Shown here: positions 1 through 10,729 of the stretch, one piece after another
Layout: each line of letters opens with the position of its first letter
How positions within the stretch are numbered: the first letter of the stretch is position 1
From: Siderastrea siderea
Taxonomy: Eukaryota; Cnidaria; Anthozoa; Scleractinia; Rhizangiidae
DNA: 64,000 nucleotides
Assembly: GCA_964030785.1 (NCBI GenBank)
Contig: OZ034972.1
Coordinates: forward strand, 52,343,038-52,407,037
Direction of reading: 5' to 3'
The notes under the pieces: generated by a model
Database searches by the model: none
What the model was told of the DNA's origin: nothing
The model's input: the letters and a program-made list of their open reading frames with translations, nothing else
Translations under genes and position numbers: made by a program

Positions 1-805
1 GGGGCCCCTCGCAAGTTTTAAGCCCAGCGGTTTCTCTTTTCTGTCCGCCCAAGTACCGAGCCACATAGCTTGCGTTTTTTCTTTGTTTAACCTAAGACCG
101 GAGATGTTACCGAAATCATCTAGAATTTGTAACGCATTATCGGCTGAAGCTAGATCAGAACATATGAGATTGGTGTCATCGGCGAACTGACTCAGCTTGA
201 GTTCATTGCCAAAAAGGCAAATTCCTTTTACGTTAGTACTTTGGCGGATTTTGTTAGCCAGAAGCTCAGCAGACAAAACAAACAGAAAAGGTGACAGAGG
301 GTATCCTTGCCTAACTCCTCTAGAGGGCTTAATCCAGTTTATGGCAAAACCATTGTTTAGGATTGTGCTTTCTCAGTGTTATTGTAAAATATCCCAACCC
401 ATCTTCTTAAACTTTCTCCAAAATTGAACATTCGTAGCGTGTATTGTATAAGCGGTTATTCCAAGGTATCAAAGGCTTTTCGAAAGTCCAGTGCTAACAG
501 TAAGCCTAAGCTTTTCTCGATTTTGGTTTGTTCCATTAAGTCATCGATTAGTCTAATGTTCTCTCCAATGTATCTTCCTTTGTTGAAGCCCGTCTGGTCC
601 GTATGGATTATTTGGAGAAGCATAGGTTCAATTCTTTTAGCTATGGCTTTGGAAGCTGTTTTATAGCCTACATTTAACAAGGTTATTGGGCGAAAGTTTT
701 TCAAATATAACAAAGACGAGTCCTCTTTATTTTGGCAATAGTGTTATTACACCTCTTCGCTGTGAGACTGACATTTGACCTTTTTCATAAGCAGAGTTCA
801 AACTA
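1..805 (-). pseudogene. L1/Tx1-like non-LTR retrotransposon reverse transcriptase fragment, broken
   Basis: Read on the minus strand from about 805 to the window edge, this is the reverse transcriptase of a LINE. Blocks in order are SQRRGVITLLPK (about 740-775), NFRPITLLN, DQTGFNKGRYIGENIRL, DFRKAFDTLE (up to 456), GVRQGYPLSP (about 300) and the catalytic FADD (about 180). The spacing and the LDFRKAFDT block fit the L1/Tx1 side of the LINE tree (family knowledge). It is not functional: a stop codon follows DTLE at about 455, the frame shifts near 375, and it shifts again near 730 before the NFRPITLLN block. It continues past the left edge of the window. The right end, near 805, abuts the duplicated locus that starts about 815. 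Confidence 0.85.
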
Positions 806-1351
806 AACTACGAAATATAATAATAGCAATTGGATAACTACGAAATAATTATACTGATGAGGGCTAAAGATGCTTGTTTACTGGTACGTTTATCTATAGA
901 TACAACATTGTCACCATAGTAGACATATTTCTGCTCCACACTACAAAGACCTTAAAGGAAACTAGTTCTTTCGCCTCTAAAGAGCGCGTTAGTTCGAAAA
1001 GGAGCGAATTTTTGCTTAGACTGTCGTATGCGACTTTTGTAGCACGCGCTGCTCGCGTCGAGCAAAGATCGAAAACAACTCGTCATTCTAACATTTGGAT
1101 TGTGGCTACGAAAATGAAAATGAAAATGTTTCAAAATCCTACAACACTAAACAGTTTTCATTTAAAGATCTACATTGTAGCATTTTCCGGCAGAAACATA
1201 TTTTTATTCTTTTTAAAGGTGGGACGTCATTGGCCGGGATTTCTACGTTTTTTTTTTTTTTTTTTTTGTCATAACAGTGCTAACTCAAAACTAAGCATAT
1301 TTTCTTGCAGGCAAAATGCTCCTAGTACACGAAGAGGAGGATCTTCCTCTG

Positions 1352-1591
1352 TGGCCCGGTTGTTCGAAAGCCGGTCAAAGTTAACCTGGGATCAAAATTT
1401 AACCAATATCCCTGTTTCTCTTATTTCAAAAGAGTTTTCACGCGAAATTCCAAGTGACCGTTTGAAAGCAACCAAAGTCAAAATGTAGCGCAAAAAAAAG
1501 TACAGAAATCTGCTATCGCTCGGCTACAAAACGGAATTAAAAATTGCCGCTAATCCTGGGTTAGCTTAACCCTGCTTTGAACAGCTTGGCC
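1352..1591. mobile_element. MITE with terminal inverted repeats, inserted in copy A
   Basis: The left end GGCCCGGTTGTTCGAAAGC and the reverse complement of the right end (GGGCCAAGCTGTTCAAAGC) form inverted repeats of about 40 bp. Copy B has the uninterrupted sequence (cttcctctgggtctaatc, about 37175), so the insertion is defined by an empty site. CTG occurs on both sides (1349-1351 and 1592-1594), a possible 3-bp target duplication. Confidence 0.75.
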
Positions 1592-1741
1592 CTGGGTGTA
1601 ATCGGCTTTTAGCGATTTTTCTTAACCAAGTCGTCCAATCAGCCAACAGCAGCCCTTCCAAATCTGATCTGCGTGACTGTACTGTGTGTGTTGTGGAGGG
1701 GGGGGGGGGGGGGGGGGAGGGGGATTACCCAGGTTACATAC

Positions 1742-1853
1742 CACATAATCCTCAGGGTCGCATTTCTCTTCAAGCCTCTCCAGGCATCTCATTCATAGCA
1801 TTCGGCCGGCGCCGTTTCAAGCACCTTTTGACTCTTTTTTTCAGTTTGCATTT
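1742..1853 (-). pseudogene. Decayed copy of exon 2 of the Asp-rich/Cys-rich secreted protein gene
   Basis: This is the copy A counterpart of the exon at 39105-39215. The splice acceptor (ctctcaacag, then AAATGC) and donor (GTG then GTATGT) are kept, but it is 112 nt rather than 111 nt. The extra base falls near 1790 and destroys the frame in the middle of the four-Cys segment. A long G run (plus strand, about 1695-1720) lies just downstream, as in copy B. It is a degraded gene relic, not a functional exon. Confidence 0.7.
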
Positions 1854-1890
1854 CTGTTGAGAGAAGACAAAAAGATGCAGGACTTTGAAA

Positions 1891-2206
1891 TTACTTTCAT
1901 TACAGATAAATATTCAGCAACCAGCATGGAATGCACTTCCAAACCATGTCAGAGATTTAAAAACATTAGATAGTTTCAAAGCGTTCTTGAGGAGGGACCA
2001 CCCTAATAGTTAGACTAGATTACATTTACATAATAAAGCATCCAAACATTGGTATTAGTAAGAAAAATTTAAGTCATTGTAATATAGTTATTATTTATTA
2101 CCATTTTAGCTTTTTTTATTTTAGGTTAATTAGGAACACGACTAATTTGAAAATCAATTTATTGAAATTATTACCGTGTATAAATAAAGTTAATTCATTC
2201 ATTCAT
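1891..2206 (+). mobile_element. 3' tail of a 5'-truncated LINE (CR1-like)
   Basis: An open segment at about 1925-2010 reads AWNALPNHVRDLKTLDSFKA then FLRR, the usual C-terminal block of many animal LINE reverse transcriptase proteins (W-N-x-L-P ... S-F-K). An AT-rich 3' UTR follows, ending in (ATTC)n at 2191-2205. Copy B lacks this block (gacattgaaatattcagttg, about 39241-39260), so it is an insertion into copy A by a severely 5'-truncated element. Confidence 0.7.
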
Positions 2207-3504
2207 AATTCAGTTGTTAAAAGAATAAGCAGGACAAATTATTTTCTCTTATGCCTTAATGTTTCATATCATTATCATCTGCATCGATTGCTACCTTGAC
2301 CATCACCTTCAACATTTTCATCCCTCAGGCCATCATCACTTCTTCTGCGGATAACAAATAATGAAGATTTTTTCAGTGTACTCTACAAAAAATAGGTGGC
2401 TCGCAAAAATAAATTTTGTTGGTGCCAAAGGGTTCGTCTAGCTGTTTTGCTGCGCCATTGCTATTTTTAATGTTTTGCTGTCGAAATTTATGTTGCAATT
2501 TTTATCAATTTCGGCTGACACCATTAAAGCTCTGTTGGTATGTTTTCCTCTGCAACTGCTGGACACCATAAAATATATATCTTTGTAAACATAATGGCCT
2601 CAAGATTCACGGCTCAACGAAACCTTCGTTAACCGAGAGGCGAAAAATTTAAAAACCTTGAGACAGAGGATCGGTTGCTCTTGTTAGCTAATAAAACCGT
2701 CAAACAAATTCATCGAAACGCGATTTTCATCATGGCTAAATCATCTTATTCTGTCCCGAGATGCCTCTTTTTATGTAACTCTTTTCTTTATAATTAATAG
2801 TGATTTGGAGATACATAAACAAGTAAAAACTAACGAGATTAAGTTCCAACGTTAAGGCGACTTCATTTTAATGACCTATTGGCGGCTCTTTTTATTAGCT
2901 AATCCCAGTACTGAATTCCGTCTTGATTATTCAACTACTTAGGGACCGTTCATTTTTTTAAGGGGTGGGGGGGGCTGGTGGGATTTGGGGGGGGCCATGC
3001 AAAAAAAATGGCTTCAAAGGGGGGCCTCCCCAAAAAAATTAAGAAAAAGGGGGGGGGGGTCAAGCGAAATACTTTGATGAAAAAGTGGAATGAAGTTTTC
3101 ATAAATTGATGAGAAATTCTCCTGCTTTATTCACGAAATATAAACATCTATAATATGCTAAAACACTTTCAAAGTAGGAAGAAAAATTCTTAGCAACGTT
3201 TACATCAATAGAATTAACTACAAATAACAGCGCTTCAACAGCAACAGGTTTTTGATTGGTGAAATCAGTGTTGTTCTAGCAACTATTAAACTGCTGAGAT
3301 CGTTTTCTTACTTTTAGTTGCAAAACAAAACTACCAAATGCCTTAATATAGTTTTGAATAAAACTCTTAAAAACATTGCCCGCTCAGGACGAGCAATTAC
3401 CAGGAGATCGGAGATTGACTTTTCAATCTTTTCAGAAATATATGCAAAACAGCTTTCTTGATAGATTTGTAAATATTCCCTTGTCAAGTAAACGTATTTA
3501 ATAA

Positions 3505-4760
3505 TCTAATATATAGATTTAGCCATGCCTAAAAGCGGAGCCTCCAAGGAATAAACTGGTGCTCGTTTCTCAAAAATAGTCCTGAAACTTTTCGCTCTGA
3601 AATATATTTCGGGGCTTTCTTTGGCTCGTTCCCTTTCGAAAAGTGTTTCTCAAAAAGCCCAAAAGTGTTCCGAATTGTCCTCCAAGATTTTGAGGATCTG
3701 TTCTGTAAAACCAAGCTCGAAAGGTCATTCTAGAGGCTGAGCACAGCTTAATTTTTTTTTTCGGGCATCAAACTGAACACATATTTCACTCAGGAGCAGT
3801 CTTGCTCGGTTTTTTAAATGTTTCCATATCCTGTCATTAACTGTCAAGGCTTGTCAAATCTCCTTGGATTATTGGCTGTTGGCTTGAATGAACTTGAAAC
3901 GGCGCCCATGTACAACAACAAAATAAAACTTATTCTGAAGTAAATGGGTTATCTTCATCGCGTTCGGATGTTCAGTTAACAAATAACATGAACTGCCCCT
4001 ATTAATCTGGTCAAAATTTATACCATCAAGATTGAAAACAAGCAAACACCAAACACGCTTTAAATTATGGCATCAGTTTTGCGGATGCGAAGTAAGCCCA
4101 TTTAAAGTTAGGCGCTTTGAGGAACGCAAAAAAACTTGTTTTTCGGAAGCTTTTCGGATAAAATAGTCTTAAACCGACAACTGCTTCGCTTACTATTGAA
4201 AAGTTCTAGGACAAGAAAATCGACAATTGCACAAACCGATCCGACAGTTAAAATTGAAAGCAATTATTCGCCGTAAGTGATGCTTTTGCAGTTGCCTTGC
4301 GACTGTGCTTTGACCTACTGTTATGAATAAACAAACACAAAATAATAAACAGAGAAATCATTTTTGAAAAAGTTTATTCGAAAACCCGTAAGTTTATACT
4401 TAAATGCAATTCGCATTACACTTCCAGCATGGCAAAATATTCTAAGACTACATCTGTCACAAATCTGAGCTCGTTTTCTAATAATTTTTTGAAGTCAAAA
4501 GTAAATGACACATTTCTAATGACATAAATTCAATTTCAAAATGTAATTTCTTTGACCGTAATAAATACTCAAAATCATGCACCTTAAACCCTTTAAAAGC
4601 TTCACTTACTCGGTTGTGCTTCAGAACAATTAAGGCAAGCTCTCCGCCGTGAAGAAAACAAAGCGATGAGGTCCTTTGAAGGCAGCTTTCGTAACTTGAA
4701 GTTTTCGCCTACTACCAGTGTTCTTTTGAACTTTTTCTTTCCATTTATAGGTATTAAATG
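3505..4760 (-). repeat. Long inverted copy of 18225-19935
   Basis: The minus strand here is collinear with the plus strand at about 18225-19935. Shared landmarks include a stretch translating to MVLQNRS..W.TIRNTFGLFEKHFS in both copies (3529-3714 here, 19725 onward there). Others are the gtcattagaaatgtgtcatt block (about 4508-4535 and 18444-18464) and the sequence giggling no coding signal beyond these short shared frames. No splice or start signals single out a gene. I treat the region as an unclassified repeat. Confidence 0.7.
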
Positions 4761-4906
4761 TTTTTTTCGCGGGTCATCAGATACTTGCAAACTTTTTAAA
4801 AAACTTTACTAGTACTAGTAAATAAATTTTTGGTGAAAAACTTTTACCAGTGAAAATAAAAATTACATAAATGTAAAAAAAAACATATAAAATATAAAAA
4901 TCATAT

Positions 4907-6165
4907 ACTAATAAATGCAAAATCTTGCAAAAAAGAAAACGACTTTTTCGCGAGATATTCCATTTATTACTACATCTTTCAATATTAATACTAGTAAATG
5001 CAAAATCTTGCAAAAAGGAAAACGACTTTTTCGCGAGATATTCCATTTATTAGTACATGTTTCAATATTAATACTAGTAAATGCAAAATCTTGCAAAAAA
5101 GAAAACGACTTTTTCGCGAGATATTCCATTTATTAGTACATGTTTCATTGTCAATACTAGTAAATGCAAAATCTTGCAAAAAAGAAAACGACTTTTTCGC
5201 GAGATATTCCATTTATTAGTACATGTTTCAATATTAATACTAGTAAATGCAAAATCTTGCAAAAAAGAAAACGACTTTTTCGCGAGATATAATTTCCATT
5301 TATTAGTACATGTTTCAATATTAATACTAGTAAATACAAAATCTGGTAAAAAAGAAAACGACTTTTTCGCGAGATATTCCATTTATTAGTACATGTTTCA
5401 ATATTAATACTAGTAAATGCAAAATCTGGTAAAAAAGAAAACGACTTTTTCGCGAGATATTCCATTTATTAGTATATGTTTCAATATTAATACTAATAAA
5501 TACAAAATCTTGCAAAAAAGAAAACGACTTTTTCGCGAGATATTCTATTTATTAGTACATGTTTCAATATTAATACTAGTAAATGCAAAATCTTGCAAAA
5601 AGGAAAACGACTTTTTCGCGAGATATTCCATTTATTAGTACATGTCTCAATATTAATATAATATAATAATAATTTATTAATTTATATTGCGCTATTTAAC
5701 ATAAATATGATCAAGAGCGCATTACAGAGTATCTAACTAATAAAAATATGAATACCTATCTAAGTTACATAATATGTACAATTTATAAATATATACAATC
5801 AAATATAGGAAATGATCATCATAATACTCATAGTATGATCATCATAATACTAGTAAATGCAAAATCTTGCAAAAAGGAAAACGACTTTTCGCGAGATATT
5901 CCATTTATTAGTACATGTTTCAATATTAATACTAGTAAATGCAAAATCTTGCAAAAAAGAAAACGACTTTTTCGCGAGATATTCCATTTATTAGTACATG
6001 TTTCATTGTTAATACTAGTAAATGCAAAATCTTGCAAAAAAGAAAACGACTTTTTCGCGAGATATTCCATTTATCAGTACATGTTTCAATATTAATACTA
6101 GTAAATGCAAAATCTTGCAAAAAGGAAAACGACTTTTTCGCGAGATATTCCATTTATTAGTAAAT
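4907..6165 (+). repeat. Left arm: 83-bp tandem array
   Basis: There are about 12-13 copies of an 83-bp unit that runs from tactagtaaatgcaaaatct through gactttttcgcgagatattc to acatgtttcaatattaa. Nine copies lie before an insertion at 5658-5850 and about four after it. One copy (near 5290) carries a 3-bp insertion. The apparent protein frames in this array, repeating every 83 bp on both strands, are by-products of the repeat. Confidence 0.9.
5658..5850. mobile_element. Short insertion interrupting the 83-bp array
   Basis: About 190 bp of non-array DNA splits the array: an AT-rich start (tataatataataataattta), a block reading gcgctatttaacataaatatgatcaagagcgc at about 5690-5722, and an end with repeated atgatcatcataatac. 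The taatacta junctions match array sequence on both sides. It looks like the tail of a retroelement or SINE that landed inside the arm. I cannot name the family. Confidence 0.5.
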
Positions 6166-7239
6166 AGAAACTCCAACAAGAAGGTAAATTGAAGGCCTTG
6201 TAATTGCTTAAAGAGGCGAGTACTCGTTTTGATTGTGTGCTTGGTAGTAGCTTAGCATAGCAGCTAGTGACTATGTTGTTGATTTCACTTCACACAGCAG
6301 TTTATTTTTGAAATTGCACTCGCTGTAATGCCTTTTGACTTCGATATGGTAAATGAATTTATTTTTTAGTCTTGTCGCTTTGTTTATCGAGATTCTACAG
6401 GTTTTTATTCAGGAATGTTTGATTAATTTGCCTTTTCATCTGCCACGAAAGAAGACACTGAAAGCCAGTGCACTGTTCACTTTGAAAAATCAGGGACGAA
6501 CCATTAAAGATAATAGAAGGGGGGAGGGGGAAAAATTTTCGTTGCAGGAATTTTTTAAAAAGCTTACCTGTCTCGACGTTTTTTTTCTGGGGCGAAAGCT
6601 TTGCTTGAATTTTTTTCCCATACCTGTCTCCTTTTTAATATAACGCATCCAAATTGTACGCACGTTTAATCAATAGTTTCATTTCCCAGAGATATCTTCT
6701 CTGGATTAAGCGAGATTTAGAAATGCCTGAGCAATAATGCACTCAAAACTCCGGAGGAAAAGTTGAAGTCAGTACTCGGTCAGGTTATAAGCGGCTCAAC
6801 CAACAAAGCTGACGGCAAAACAAGTGAGCTAAAAATACTTGTTGTAATTAAGCTAAGTTACCTTGACAGTGGCGTCATGAAGACACCCAAACGTCGATTT
6901 TTATCGTTTATTTTTGCTTGCCTATGTCCAAGTAAATCATTATTAATAATAACAGAATCACGTATTATAAAAGAAAATTGACGATAAGAGAAATCCTGCA
7001 TGACTGGGTATTTTTGAGCCTATTAATAGAATTTTTGGGGAAAAATCCTTTGTAAATGACAATGACATCGAAGTTTGCATAGGATATGATTTCAGTATTT
7101 GACAACAGTACTAACTCAGTGACAGTCACAGGAACACAACAGCCCACTTTGAAAGGGCCCTTTAATAGCAAAGTAAACAGAATGGGACAAAATATACCAA
7201 TGCGGTGTTAAAGGCTGTCCTCCTGTACACTTTACCAGG

Positions 7240-7300
7240 CCCCTTCCTACCTGCTGTAGGAAGGGGTGAGTATATATATATATATATATATACTCACAAG
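7240..7300. repeat. GC-rich stem-loop followed by an extended (TA)n palindrome
   Basis: CCCCTTCCTAC (7240-7250) pairs perfectly with GTAGGAAGGGG (7256-7266) across a 5-nt loop. Directly after it, gtgag, (TA) repeated about 12-13 times, then ctcac forms a second self-complementary block. In DNA this could extrude as a cruciform. Confidence 0.75.
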
Positions 7301-7534
7301 GCTTGCATCTTCAAGAACCTCAAATTACCGACCGGCTTGGGATTTCGCCAAAATTAATACACTTAACCTCATGCCTTTGACAAAAGAATTCCGGTTTCCG
7401 AAATCACAGACTTTGTAGTTTGATTTGACCTGATGTTGACCCATTTGAGTCCGCGGACTGACCCTTAAAATCCAGCACAAACTTTCGAATCTTTTGAAAA
7501 TTTGTTTCTGCCTATGATCTGCACAAGTTGCCTA

Positions 7535-7728
7535 CTCAAAGGCATCTCAGGAATGCAGTTTTCGATGCAATTTTGGACTCGCGAGTCCCAGGCGGCTTGA
7601 CTGGCACACGAGAAACACGTGCAAATTGTAGGAAATAGTAAAATTTATTTCACCATTTAAATTTGTTTTCATCACTATATTGTTGCGCTGCAAATCATCA
7701 AAAACTGCATTCCTGAGATGCCTTTGAG
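7535..7728. mobile_element. Small MITE with 33-bp terminal inverted repeats
   Basis: The left arm 7535-7567 (CTCAAAGGCATCTCAGGAAT and onward) and the right arm 7696-7728 are inverted copies with one mismatch in 33 bp. The unit is 194 bp and non-coding. Confidence 0.7.
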
Positions 7729-8549
7729 AGAGAAAAGTAGTAAGGACCGGGGATATAGGACTTTGTGTCGAAAAGACTCACCCCTCGAGTGATGACGTCA
7801 TCATAATGGAATGTGGTTGGGGAGGAGGGGACCGCTGACCGCTGGTGGGGATTGGGGATGATCGCAAGTTTACAGCGGTCAAACGCGAAAACCGACGTCA
7901 CTTCCGGTTTTGCAGAGCCTTGAAGTTTGAATCAATTCAAACTTTTATGACCGCGAAGTTCGTATGAAAACGATACATAAAATGTCCCGATCAAGAGAAT
8001 GTCGCTCCGATAAAACTTGTGAATGCCAGTTACTTCATTCTGAACACATGCTCGGGGAGATACCAGCGAGAGTTCCAATCCAGCCGGGGGGTGTGTTGGG
8101 GAAAAATTTTTTTTTGACCACGATAATTTTTTTTCTGCAGGTGGGAAATTGGGAAAAAAAGGGTATTTTGTCAGGACGGTGATCTGATAGCGCTTTGTTT
8201 TGGATCGTGATCTCACCACGCGGATCGCCAGCGCCGAAGAAGAAAGATCGAGCGAGCTAAGGAAAAAAATATTTTATTGTTTTGACTTGGATGACACGGT
8301 TTTTTATTCATGTCGAGGTAGCCTGTGGACCCTCTCATGGCTTTTTTTCTTGATGGTAATTTTTTCTGCGGAGTTCTGTGATGAGTTTTTTCGTGGAAAA
8401 ATTCAAGATGGCGCCGCCTGCTGTGCTTCTCGGGAAAAAATACGAGTTTTCCTCTTGCTCGTCTCACTGCGTTACAGTCAACACATCCTTGGACTCTGGA
8501 AAAAAATAGAGCAAACAAAATAAGGAATGAATATTCTCTTGAGAAAGAA

Positions 8550-9025
8550 AGAAATGTAATATCTTGCAAAAGAGCCGTTGTCCTTTTGGCACGATTGCGC
8601 ATTTAATAGTATTAATATTGAAACACATACTAATAAATGGAATGTCTTGCGAAAAAGTCGTTTTCCTTTTTGCAAGATTTTGCATTTACTAGTATTAACA
8701 ATGAAACGTACTAATAAATGGAATATCTTGCGAAAAAGTCGTTTTCTTTTTTGCAAGATTTTGCATTTACTAGTATTAACAATGAAACATGTACTAATAA
8801 ATGGAATATCTCGCGAAAAAGTCGTTTTCTTTTTTGCAAGATTTTGCATTTATTAGTATTAATATTGAAACATATACTAATAAATGGAATATCTCGCGGA
8901 AAAGTCGTTTTCGTTTTTGCAAGATTTTGCATTTATTAGTATTAATATTGAAACATATACTAATAAATGGAATATCTCGCGAAAAAGTCGTTTTCTTTTT
9001 TGCAAGATTTTGCATTTATTAGTAA
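8550..9025 (-). repeat. Right arm: inverted 83-bp tandem array
   Basis: About five and a half copies of the same 83-bp unit as 4907-6165, in the opposite orientation. The innermost copies are the most diverged. Between the array and the element end (9026-9144) is a unique stretch that is the inverted counterpart of 4771-4906. Confidence 0.9.
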
Positions 9026-9205
9026 AAGCATTTTAAAAAATATATATCGCTTCATTTATTTTTCACTGGTATACTTTTTTGCAAAAAATTCGTTTATTAG
9101 TACTAGTAAAGTTTTTTACAAACTTTGCAAATATGTGAATTCCCTTTTTTTCGCAAGTTTAAAACCACAGTACCGTCGAACAATCGTTTTGCTAAATAAA
9201 CGTAA

Positions 9206-9850
9206 GGTGATTCCATCGAAAAAGAAGTTGTAATGAGAATTTAATGAAACTTTGCAGAGTTACTAACTACACCTAGTACATTATAAAAATAAAATAAAAA
9301 GAGGGGGTCACCGTGCCTGATTTCACGCTACGGGGCTGTAGTATATAGGTAGTTTGCTATTTTTAGACAGCAATTAAAAAGACCTATCCTTGTACTAGAG
9401 ACACCCATTACTTCAACAAAGTTATAACTGGCAATGAAATATAAGCATCATTCTAATGATAGAAGTACAATGTTACAGTAAAACGTCTTAAAATTGCCAT
9501 AACAATGAAACTAATTTGAAATAATAGGCAAATCGAGCGTCTGCACGGTTCCAGTGAAATGCCTAAAAATTGACTGTAACAGTGAATCAACCGGAATATT
9601 TCAAAACTGAATAATGAAAAATTCTTCAAATTTGAATATATCATGTAAAGTCGTATTTTCCTTAAATAAATGGAATAAAAAAGTGGGGTCACCGAGTTCG
9701 TTTGGGAGAAAACGACCATTTATTTCTCTGAACAGCTCAGCTTCCATAGAGAACCTATCAAGTTCCGAACGCGCGCGCGCTCGTGCGCGCGCTAATCACG
9801 CAATAAATGATGCGCAGAAAGGACGCGCAATGCAATTAAATGGAATCACC
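9206..9850. mobile_element. TTAA-type insertion with GGTGATTCCAT termini
   Basis: The ends are GGTGATTCCAT at 9206 and ATGGAATCACC ending at 9850. TTAA follows on the right (9851-9854) and GTAA precedes on the left (9202-9205). The related copy has an uninterrupted TTAA at 18149-18152 between matching flanks (agcaaaacgattg and tttaaagaaacc in either orientation), so this is an insertion. TTAA targets suit piggyBac or Kolobok elements. The 645-bp body has no transposase. It includes an alternating gcgcgcgcgc tract near 9771-9791. Confidence 0.6.
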
Positions 9851-10729
9851 TTAAGCTTTTTAAAGAAACCTCTTTTTCAAAAGCGACGATGGCCATGCGA
9901 TTTCCCGCCAAGAAGAACGCCGGTTGCCCAAAAGCACCGCGCGATTTCCCGCCAAGAAAAGATGGCATTCTCCACTCCCGGTCCGGTTGCCTTGAGACTT
10001 CCCTCCCCCTCTCCCAGAGTCTGTACGGACGGACGGACGGAGGGATGGGCGGACGTACGCTGACGTCACAACCAAAATTTTTTGCATCGATACATTACCA
10101 AATTTCCTTAGCAATGGAGCTCCGCTGGCGGGCTTTGCCTGCAGGCTCCGCTATGAAAAAAAAAAGATGTAACTTTTTTTCGAGGTGGCAAGGTGTGGGG
10201 GGGTCACCCCCCCAAAAAAAAATCCCTTGTGAGGGGGGGTCATGCGAAAAAATTGGTAAGCTGGGGGGGTCATGCAATTTCCCACTGACACTCCCTCAAA
10301 TCCCACCAGCCCCCCCTACCCCTTAAAAAATGAACGGTCCCTTAGCATCGAAAGTGCAGAATAAAAAACTGAGATTGTTGCACACCAGCCATGTGACATG
10401 ATGACAACCATTGCAGTGAAGTTAAAAACTTAAGCAGCTGAAAAGAAAAACCTGGAAAAAATTAGGCCTAAAGGCGATTGCTGTGCAACAGTGTGGTGCT
10501 ATTGTGGGAAGCCGGTAAACAAACTGCCGCCAAACCGGAGAAAACGGAAACCATTTGAAGAGCATAGGAGAACTCCTATCTCAGATCGGCTGATACACGA
10601 ATTCACTATCTCTTGCAGTAAAATCAGTCACAACGAATTAAACTGGAAGTTGAATAAGCCAAAGGCAAATTTCCAGCAATAAAAGGTGGAATGAAGATTC
10701 AGTATTGTAGCATTACCAGCTCTTAACAA

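Larger units (their letters stand above)
6166..8549. other. Interior of the 4.4-kb foldback-like element; no gene seen
   Basis: No reading frame here resembles a known protein, and none has convincing splice signals. It holds a hairpin plus TA-palindrome (7240-7300), a MITE (7535-7728), a CRE-like tgatgacgtcatca (7791-7804) and poly-T or poly-A runs. The element is therefore probably non-autonomous. Confidence 0.6.
4771..9144. mobile_element. Complete foldback-like transposon with 83-bp tandem-repeat arms
   Basis: Its boundaries are exact. The 10-mer TTTTTTTCGC occurs at 4761-4770 and again at 9145-9154, immediately outside the element. The 39-bp ends align without gaps: left GGGTCATCAGATACTTGCAA and onward, right (reversed) GGGAATTCACATATTTGCAA and onward, both ending TAAAAAACTTTAC. 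Inside each end lies a unique stretch of about 100 bp, then an array of 83-bp repeats (about 12 copies on the left, 5-6 inverted on the right), then a 2.4-kb interior with no coding signal. The related repeat near 18200 carries an uninterrupted version of the insertion site. Drosophila Foldback elements have this plan, with tandem repeats in the inverted arms and 9-bp target duplications (established). Membership of that family is inference. Confidence 0.8.
2942..10341. mobile_element. 7.4-kb composite DNA element with GGGACCGTTCA termini and TTA duplication (Harbinger-like)
   Basis: The left end starts GGGACCGTTCATTTTTTTAA and the right end is its inverted match (ttaaaaaatgaacggtccc). The inverted match runs about 45 bp into a G-rich stretch ending ggctggtgggattt. 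TTA lies on both sides (2939-2941 and 10342-10344), which suits the 3-bp TWA target of PIF/Harbinger elements (family knowledge). I see no transposase, so it is either non-autonomous or two nearby MITE ends bracketing other DNA. It contains 3505-4760 (also present near 18.2-19.9 kb), the foldback-like element 4771-9144 and a TTAA-flanked insertion 9206-9850. Confidence 0.6.

Noticed and set aside
4777..6160. Overlapping 73-115 codon frames on both strands of the 83-bp array (and 8464-9022)
   Set aside because: They recur at exactly 83-bp steps on both strands and come from the tandem repeat.
7240..7300. Intrinsic transcription terminator
   Set aside because: The stem-loop is followed by a TA palindrome rather than a T run, and the sequence is eukaryotic.
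8213..8602. 129-codon minus-strand frame in the interior of the 4.4-kb element
   Set aside because: It is basic low-complexity sequence with no domain, overlaps an antisense frame of similar length, and runs into the tandem array.
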